A stretch of 5,779 nt of DNA. Source: Prevotellaceae bacterium UBA2718 (GTDB taxonomy: Bacteria > Bacteroidota > Bacteroidia > Bacteroidales > Bacteroidaceae). Positions 1 to 4,124 of this stretch are shown here, in pieces. The DNA lies in NCBI GenBank assembly GCA_002353975.1, contig DEKQ01000038.1, positions 12,404 to 18,182 of the forward strand, in the 5' to 3' direction. The notes under the pieces are model-generated. The model searched no databases. It was not told the DNA's origin and saw only the letters and a list, made by a program, of their open reading frames with translations. Both the position numbers and the translations under genes were made by a program. How positions within the stretch are numbered: position 1 is the first letter of the stretch; every line of letters begins with the position of its first letter.

Positions 1-26
1 ACACGTCGCCTCCTACTTGTGTGCTG

Positions 27-58
27 CAAAGGTACGATTAAGTCTTGAGATACACAAG
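27..58 (-). promoter_or_regulatory. Leftward promoter in repeat copy 1
   Basis: Read on the minus strand, -7 box TACCTTTG (34-27) fits the Bacteroidetes consensus TAnnTTTG, and CTTG (58-55) sits at the -33 position with a 20-nt spacer. It would fire leftward out of the window. An AGGAGG lies downstream on the same strand (14-9), but there is no ATG before the window edge, so any gene served would start outside. Start-site activity is inferred from consensus only. Confidence 0.5.
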
Positions 59-103
59 AAAAAATGCTTGCATTTTTCTTATGTATCCAAGGCGAAGTAC
101 CTT
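29..103. repeat. Palindromic MITE-like repeat, copy 1
   Basis: A 75-bp element bounded by the perfect inverted repeat AAGGTAC (29-35) / GTACCTT (97-103). Its core is a second inverted repeat: 50-67 pairs with 70-86 around a TT loop, with one bulged A and one imperfect pair that is a G-U wobble if the leftward strand is transcribed. It aligns along its whole length with copy 2 (659-734), with roughly three-quarters or more of positions matching by eye. The left arm carries a leftward promoter, listed separately. It lies just past the toxin stop codon at 122, so its hairpin could also form at the 3' end of the toxin mRNA, but no U-run follows and I do not call it a terminator. No transposase is visible; the mobility of this family is inference. 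Confidence 0.75.
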
Positions 104-121
104 CTTTCAGATGCTTTGCGC

Positions 122-442
122 CTACTCCATGCGCTTCATTACATCGCGCAAGAAGGTGTCGCTCACATTTTCGAAGTCGGCCTTGTCGTAGATGTAGAGC
201 AGCTGCAGTTCGTCACTCACGATACGCACACGGATAATGACCCGTGCTCCGCCACTCTTACCACGGCCTTTTGATGTTATGGCCAACCGCACCTTTCGGA
301 CACCCTCATCAAGTTCTACGCCCTGCATAGGATTCTGCAACAGAGAGGCCAATAGCCGTTCGAAGTCTTGTTGCAGCGACTTGTGTCGCTTCTTCAGCCG
401 CTTGTAGGCTGTACGAAAGTCTTCTGACATCCGGACCCTCAT
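122..442 (-). CDS. RelE/ParE-superfamily (HigB/RelE-like) toxin
   Basis: A 106-residue basic protein of the size of RelE/ParE-fold toxins, which typically act as ribosome-dependent mRNA interferases or, in ParE members, on gyrase. The N-terminal half (residues 7-38) reads as two helices rich in Lys/Arg. These are followed by strand-like segments with the signature KVRLAITSKGRGKSGGAR (50-67), seen in the Bacteroidetes branch that carries a Lys-Ser-Gly-Gly-Ala-Arg motif. YIYDKADFENVSD (83-95) and a C-terminal helix follow. ATG at 442 is preferred because its ATGA overlaps the upstream antitoxin stop by four bases, implying translational coupling; Met5 at 430 is a possible alternative. The overlap and tandem order with a 66-residue partner support a toxin-antitoxin operon. 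The exact biochemical target cannot be read from the sequence. Confidence 0.85.
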   Translation of the reverse strand: MRVRMSEDFRTAYKRLKKRHKSLQQDFERLLASLLQNPMQGVELDEGVRKVRLAITSKGRGKSGGARVIIRVRIVSDELQLLYIYDKADFENVSDTFLRDVMKRME

Positions 443-639
443 AGCGCACGTAATTGTTCTATAGCCTCTTCAGGAGTCATGCTTGGCTCCTTATCCACCT
501 GATTCATACTACGCTTAATGATGCGTCCGAGTTTGTAGGCCTCTTCCAGTTGAAGCATCCTGTTCCAGCGGCGTGTGCTCATGCTGACAGTCACCCGTCC
601 TGGTGTTCTGCTGATAATTGCATCCATAGTTTTCATCAT
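439..639 (-). CDS. Small antitoxin partner of the RelE/ParE toxin
   Basis: A 66-residue protein beginning MMKTMDAIIS, encoded directly upstream of the toxin, with its TGA overlapping the toxin ATG. Residues 14-20 (GRVTVSM) could form a short beta strand. A charged helical stretch (about 22-47) follows, then a C-terminal segment PSMTPEEAIEQLRAL that could be the toxin-clasping helix. I do not recognise the family; the antitoxin role rests on size, position and coupling. The frame stays open upstream to 840, but that extension is translated repeat sequence, with HISRLNRTF appearing twice, and lies upstream of the predicted transcription start. Start is therefore set at 639; Met at 636 or 627 is equally possible. 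No Shine-Dalgarno is seen, only an A-rich leader, as is usual in this phylum. Autoregulation by the complex is typical of such operons but not shown here. Confidence 0.7.
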   Translation of the reverse strand: MMKTMDAIISRTPGRVTVSMSTRRWNRMLQLEEAYKLGRIIKRSMNQVDKEPSMTPEEAIEQLRAL

Positions 640-656
640 TTTTATGATTATATGCG

Positions 657-688
657 CAAAGGTACGATTAAGTCTTGAAATGTGCAAG
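657..688 (-). promoter_or_regulatory. Promoter of the toxin-antitoxin operon, inside repeat copy 2
   Basis: On the minus strand, TACCTTTG (664-657) matches TAnnTTTG and CTTG (688-685) is the -33-like element with a 20-nt spacer. Transcription would start around 650-652, leaving a leader of about a dozen bases before the antitoxin ATG at 639. This supports the short antitoxin start. Confidence 0.65.
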
Positions 689-734
689 AAAAACGGCTTG
701 CATTTTTTTCTGTACGTCCAAGACGGAGTACCTT
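659..734. repeat. Palindromic MITE-like repeat, copy 2
   Basis: A 76-bp relative of copy 1, with the same perfect ends AAGGTAC (659-665) / GTACCTT (728-734) and a weaker inner palindrome around GGCTTGC. It carries the promoter of the toxin-antitoxin operon and directly abuts the half copy at 743. Confidence 0.75.
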
Positions 735-752
735 CGGCGCAGCCAAAGGTAC
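728..752. repeat. Junction hairpin between repeat copies 2 and 3
   Basis: The right end of copy 2 and the left end of the half copy form an imperfect palindrome: GTACCTT (728-734) pairs with AAGGTAC (746-752), and GGC (736-738) with GCC (742-744), around a GCA loop with one mismatch (735/745). The stem contains most of the -7 box of promoter copy 3. Confidence 0.6.
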
Positions 753-779
753 GATTAAGTCTTGAGATGTGCAAGAAAA
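743..779. repeat. Half copy (left arm only) of the palindromic repeat, copy 3
   Basis: It matches the left arm of copy 2 with a single difference over about 35 bases (Gly-A versus A-A after the CTTGA core), then diverges at 780. The right arm is missing, so this is either a truncated element or the modular left unit of a repeat that can occur in arrays. Confidence 0.65.
744..775 (-). promoter_or_regulatory. Second, distal leftward promoter in repeat copy 3
   Basis: On the minus strand, TACCTTTG (751-744) and CTTG (775-772) are again 20 nt apart. It would add a longer leader to the toxin-antitoxin transcript, running through copy 2 and its hairpins. Prediction by consensus only. Confidence 0.5.
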
Positions 780-872
780 CACACAATAATCTTTCGCAAC
801 CTAAGCAAGAGTGTATCCGGAAAAATGGAACAATCGGCACTGGGCGGAAACACCGTCGTAACGTGCTGATTA
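780..872. other. Intergenic stretch with no recognised feature
   Basis: This stretch links the promoter repeats to the 22-bp array. I see no credible reading frame, promoter box, tRNA-like fold or repeat in it. Confidence 0.5.
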
Positions 873-1001
873 TCAGGGGGCGTTCTGATAGCAGGTCTTT
901 TACACGGTGAAAGACCTGCTATTACTCGGTAAAAGACCTACCATTACCGCCTAAAAGACCTACTATCAGAGCCTAAAAGACCTGCTATTGCAACGCCCTG
1001 A
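873..1001. repeat. 22-bp tandem array framed by an inverted repeat
   Basis: Four exact 22-bp units lie head to tail at 909-930, 931-952, 953-974 and 975-996. Each has a conserved core AAAAGACCTRCYATY (first base G in unit 1) and a variable tail of 6-7 bases. One copy of the core lies inverted at 886-902. The outer flanks extend this inversion: 873-902 and 974-1001 are inverted repeats reading TCAGGG(GG)CGTT, three unlike bases, then ATAGCAGGTCTTTTA. A perfect 13-bp stem forms between 888-900 and 910-922 around a 9-base loop. A smaller stem, GCAACGC (990-996) / GCGTTGC (1010-1016), sits between the array and the stop codon of the regulator gene, which is read toward the array. No U-run follows either stem, so an intrinsic terminator is not supported. 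Function unknown. Confidence 0.85.
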
Positions 1002-1024
1002 ATGTGAGTGCGTTGCGCGGTGTC

Positions 1025-3994
1025 CTATTTTTCGGTGTCAACCAGCGTTGCATTGCGGTACGCATTGGGTGACATTCCAAACTTCTTTTTGAATGAATTA
1101 TAGAAATGCGTTGCGTTACGATATCCGCAGCTTAGCATGACCTCCTCGATGGTGGCAGGTGTATTGCGCAGCAAGCGGGCGGCGTAATCCAGACGCGCTG
1201 CCTGCAAGTGCTGCACAGGAGTCAGTCCCGTCAGCTCCTTCACTTTCTTATAAAACTGTGTACGCCCAAGATTCAGTAGCGCTGCCCATTGCTCGACAGA
1301 GAAGTTCTCATCCCCTACATGGGCATTGAGAGTTGCATCCATGAGGTCAAGGAATCGTTTGTCCCTTACGTCTGTGAGTACATTTTCCGCTGACGCCGTG
1401 CCGTGGGGTTCTGCGTAGGGAGGCTCCAAGGCTTTCCTTACACGCTCTGTCAGCACTTTTCCGCTGAAGGGCTTCACTATATAGTCCGTAGCGCCAGAGC
1501 GCAGGCTGCGCAGGTGTCGGGCATCATCGCTATACGAGGAGAGGTGGATGACTGGCATGGATGGGAAGGCTTCATGCAGGCGATGCGTTATGTCACAGCC
1601 CTTTCTCTCGTTCTCCGATATGTCGATTATCACCAGAGAAGGCTGATGTCTGGCCACCAGTTCCTCACAATCTTCCAACCGTCCGTCACCGATGATACGG
1701 AAATACGGGTTGAGGGTGTCCGTAAGGTGAGTGAGGTTGTCCTCATCCTCTTCTATGATGAGCAGCGTTATATTGTTTATGGGCGGTGCTGCCATCTCGC
1801 GATACTCTGCTTCCTCAGCATGAATGGCCGACACTATATTCCTGAAACGCTGTTCGGTCTCTTCATTCATTGAGTCTGTTTCAGCCTTTATCTGCATCTC
1901 AATATCGCTCAGCCTATGGAACTGGCGTATCATGTCCATCAGCCCGAGCATACGTTTTGAGCCTCGTCTCAGGCTCCGGACAGTCGTCTTGGATGCTCCG
2001 CTGACCTTAACATTCTCCGATGCACCCAGCAGCACATTGACCGGATTGCGCAATTCTTGCTCTATGCGGTCATAGAAATCCTTCTGGAATGCGGCCACCC
2101 TGCGCCCCAGGTCAATCTGTCTTCTGAGGTGAACGATGCGCCAAACCGCAATGAAGGCAACGATGAATGCCGCTGCATAGAGTGTCCATGCCCACCACGT
2201 GTTCCACCAAGGCTGCCGGATAGTGAACTCATATACCGTCTCTTCTCCCCACTGTCCCATGCCGTTGTTGGAGCGCACGCGGAAGGTGTATCGCCCCGGT
2301 GCAAGGTTTTTATATACTGCCGTGTGCTCTTTAGTGGGCTCACACCATTCTGCATCGACTCCATCGAGGCAACATTGGTAGAGCACGCTGGAGAGAGAGG
2401 AGTACTGAAAATTGGAGAAACAGAATGTCAGGTTGCGTTCGTTGTAAGCAAGTTCCGCCTTCTCCAACGGCCAATCAACGCCATTTACCACAAGTGCTGT
2501 GATAACAGTATGTGGCCGGACAGTATTCTGAGGATGCGATTCCGGATCTATTTCTACGATTCCATCATGCGTACCGAATATCAGATGCCCATCAGGCAGA
2601 CACACAGCGGCTCTTTCATTGAAGACATTGCTGAGCAGACTGACGGAAAACCTATGACTGCGCATGTCGCCGGACTTGGGATTAAGAGACACTATACCGT
2701 CCTCGGTACCTGCCCATATATTTCCTTTCCTGTCTTCCACTATGCAATACACGTTATTATTGGGCATTCCATCACTCACAGTGTATCTTTTCGTCGCTAT
2801 CTTACCGTCACCAGCAAACCTGAACTTCTGGAGGCCTTTGCCTATGCTTCCAGCCCACGCTCCACCACTCTTGTCCCTAAAAAGGCAAACATAGAAGCCC
2901 GCCTGCACGCCGTGAGGCTTCTTCCAGCCGCCTTTAGCATCAAAGGCATAGATGGAATCCTCTGCTGCCACCCACCATCGTCCGTCCCCATCCTGCACAA
3001 TGTCATGGCAGTCCTTACCCCGCAATATGGTACTTATGCTGCCGTTACCTATCCTCGACACGCCCCCTTGCAGCATCGCTACCCATATATTTCCTTTTTT
3101 GTCCTCACACACCTTATATATATTAGGGGATGGCAGGCCGTCTATCTGTCGGCCATCAAGCCACAGACCGCCGCCTCTGGTTCCTAACCACAGACGTCCT
3201 TGCCGGTCCATCAGCGCCGAATAGACCCTGCGCGGAGCACTACCGGTAAAGGTGACACTGTGGTTCTGGGTGTCATACTCGTAGAGTTCACCCGTCTGAT
3301 TACCTATGAGCAGACGCTTTCCGCCCATCGGAGTAATACTCCTTATGTGGTTTCTGTCATGTATTGGAGTATTGTCAACCAAGGGCTGCCAACGGGAGCT
3401 CAGAGTATTCATCCTTACACACACGACGCCCAGATTGTCGGCAGCAAGCCATATACAGCCCGTCCTGTCCACAAAGAGATATGTCAGGTAAGAGAAATTG
3501 CCCATTCCATCGGCTATGTGCGTCAGCTCTCCTGTTGGTTTGTCATACAGATAGAGACCATTGCCATAGGTGGAGACAGCCTCGGTCCGCGCATCTACAT
3601 CGGCCACGTGGAAATGATCGTTGTTTGTATAGGCTATCACCTCTGGTGCTATCAGTTGCCACGACTGCCTGTTTCCGCTTCTGTCCCTGCGCTCCAGCCT
3701 GCCATTACCTGTCCTGAACCACTCAGCATCGCGTGTCTTCAACACATCCGAACGGGTGCTGACGTGGCGCACGCTGTCATCGGCCTGCGTCATGCGATAG
3801 CCATCATAGCGCGAAAGACCGTTGGTTGTCTCTATCCAGACGTAGCCTGTGCCGTCCTGCCACACGCGATTGACGGTATTCGTGGGCAGTCCGTCGGCAG
3901 TTGAAATCCTGCGGACTGTCAAATCGTAATGGCGGCCAGCGCAGAAAAGAACAGTCCAAAACAGACCTAAGGCAACCAAAATGCATCTCTTCAT
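1025..3994 (-). CDS. Hybrid two-component-type glycan sensor/regulator lacking a kinase ATPase domain
   Basis: A 989-residue inner-membrane sensor fused to an AraC-type regulator. Order: signal peptide 1-20; Reg_prop propeller about 25-485 with recurrent D-x-x-G-x-(I/L/W)-W motifs near 47, 176, 263, 298, 335, 373, 421; Y_Y_Y domain about 518-593; membrane helix 600-623; DHp-like helices 634-697; receiver 741-856; HTH 895-980. The receiver keeps acidic E748/E749, phosphoacceptor D791, S819 and K841-P842. The H-box reads IEQELRNPV (644-652), with Gln646 where the phosphorylated His belongs. Only about 43 residues separate it from the receiver, so HATPase_c is absent. Typical family members run about 1,300-1,450 residues; the propeller also looks short. 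The start is fixed by the signal peptide. Family members sense oligosaccharides and activate polysaccharide-utilisation genes; the divergent esterase gene is the likely target. The HTH is a clear match; the signalling mechanism is open. Confidence 0.93.
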   Translation of the reverse strand: MKRCILVALGLFWTVLFCAGRHYDLTVRRISTADGLPTNTVNRVWQDGTGYVWIETTNGLSRYDGYRMTQADDSVRHVSTRSDVLKTRDAEWFRTGNGRLERRDRSGNRQSWQLIAPEVIAYTNNDHFHVADVDARTEAVSTYGNGLYLYDKPTGELTHIADGMGNFSYLTYLFVDRTGCIWLAADNLGVVCVRMNTLSSRWQPLVDNTPIHDRNHIRSITPMGGKRLLIGNQTGELYEYDTQNHSVTFTGSAPRRVYSALMDRQGRLWLGTRGGGLWLDGRQIDGLPSPNIYKVCEDKKGNIWVAMLQGGVSRIGNGSISTILRGKDCHDIVQDGDGRWWVAAEDSIYAFDAKGGWKKPHGVQAGFYVCLFRDKSGGAWAGSIGKGLQKFRFAGDGKIATKRYTVSDGMPNNNVYCIVEDRKGNIWAGTEDGIVSLNPKSGDMRSHRFSVSLLSNVFNERAAVCLPDGHLIFGTHDGIVEIDPESHPQNTVRPHTVITALVVNGVDWPLEKAELAYNERNLTFCFSNFQYSSLSSVLYQCCLDGVDAEWCEPTKEHTAVYKNLAPGRYTFRVRSNNGMGQWGEETVYEFTIRQPWWNTWWAWTLYAAAFIVAFIAVWRIVHLRRQIDLGRRVAAFQKDFYDRIEQELRNPVNVLLGASENVKVSGASKTTVRSLRRGSKRMLGLMDMIRQFHRLSDIEMQIKAETDSMNEETEQRFRNIVSAIHAEEAEYREMAAPPINNITLLIIEEDEDNLTHLTDTLNPYFRIIGDGRLEDCEELVARHQPSLVIIDISENERKGCDITHRLHEAFPSMPVIHLSSYSDDARHLRSLRSGATDYIVKPFSGKVLTERVRKALEPPYAEPHGTASAENVLTDVRDKRFLDLMDATLNAHVGDENFSVEQWAALLNLGRTQFYKKVKELTGLTPVQHLQAARLDYAARLLRNTPATIEEVMLSCGYRNATHFYNSFKKKFGMSPNAYRNATLVDTEK

Positions 3995-3998
3995 GCTG

Positions 3999-4033
3999 CA
4001 AATATAGACATTATTTTTGAATAAGCGAACAAA
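3999..4033 (-). promoter_or_regulatory. Candidate promoter of the regulator gene
   Basis: On the minus strand, TATATTTG (4006-3999) fits the -7 consensus, but only four bases separate it from the ATG at 3994. A TTTG (4033-4030) lies 23 nt upstream, longer than the usual 19-21. If used, the mRNA would be leaderless or nearly so. The signal peptide argues against a later start codon, so either a leaderless transcript or another promoter is needed. Confidence 0.35.
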
Positions 4034-4041
4034 ATTATTGT
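4029..4041. promoter_or_regulatory. Candidate operator palindrome in the divergent intergenic region
   Basis: ACAAAATTATTGT is a 13-base near-perfect palindrome (one central mismatched pair) upstream of both genes. AAATATAG also occurs twice in the same direction, at 4000-4007 and 4063-4070. Either could be a regulator contact, but the AT-rich composition makes chance likely. Confidence 0.2.
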
Positions 4042-4083
4042 AAAAAACAACATTTCTGTCATAAATATAGCGCGGTTTCTCAA

Positions 4084-4091
4084 TACTTTTG
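4084..4091 (+). promoter_or_regulatory. -7 box of the esterase gene promoter
   Basis: TACTTTTG fits TAnnTTTG and lies 33 bases upstream of the ATG at 4125, giving a leader of about 25-30 bases that is A-rich and lacks a Shine-Dalgarno. No TTTG sits at the expected -33 spacing; the nearest resemblance (TCTG, 4055-4058) is too far. A weak -33 would fit a promoter that needs an activator, such as the divergent regulator. Confidence 0.55.
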
Positions 4092-4124
4092 CACTCAAAT
4101 TCTAAAACTTAAACCAACAAAGCG

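Noticed and set aside
9..14. AGGAGG on the minus strand as a ribosome binding site
   Set aside because: No start codon follows inside the window, and Shine-Dalgarno sequences are rarely used in this phylum; kept only as a note.
29..103. Insertion sequence
   Set aside because: There is no room for a transposase, and no target-site duplication is evident beside either full copy; it is described only as MITE-like.
640..840. N-terminal extension of the antitoxin frame
   Set aside because: The extra 67 codons read through two copies of the palindromic repeat and lie upstream of the predicted transcription start.
888..922. Intrinsic terminator for the regulator gene
   Set aside because: The 13-bp stem is strong, but no U-run follows it on the regulator's strand.
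886..996. CRISPR array
   Set aside because: The repeat core is about 15 bases and the variable tails only 6-7 bases in a 22-bp period; there are too few units and no cas genes in view.
2057..3187. Long plus-strand frame opposite the regulator gene (376 codons), and similar frames at 3200-3904 and 1403-1873
   Set aside because: The opposite strand has a full-length multidomain protein with clear motifs; these antisense frames have no recognisable protein features and low-complexity codon patterns.
3941..3943. Lipoprotein cysteine (Cys18) in the regulator's signal sequence
   Set aside because: The residues before it (VLF) do not form a lipobox, and family members have an ordinary cleaved or uncleaved signal sequence.
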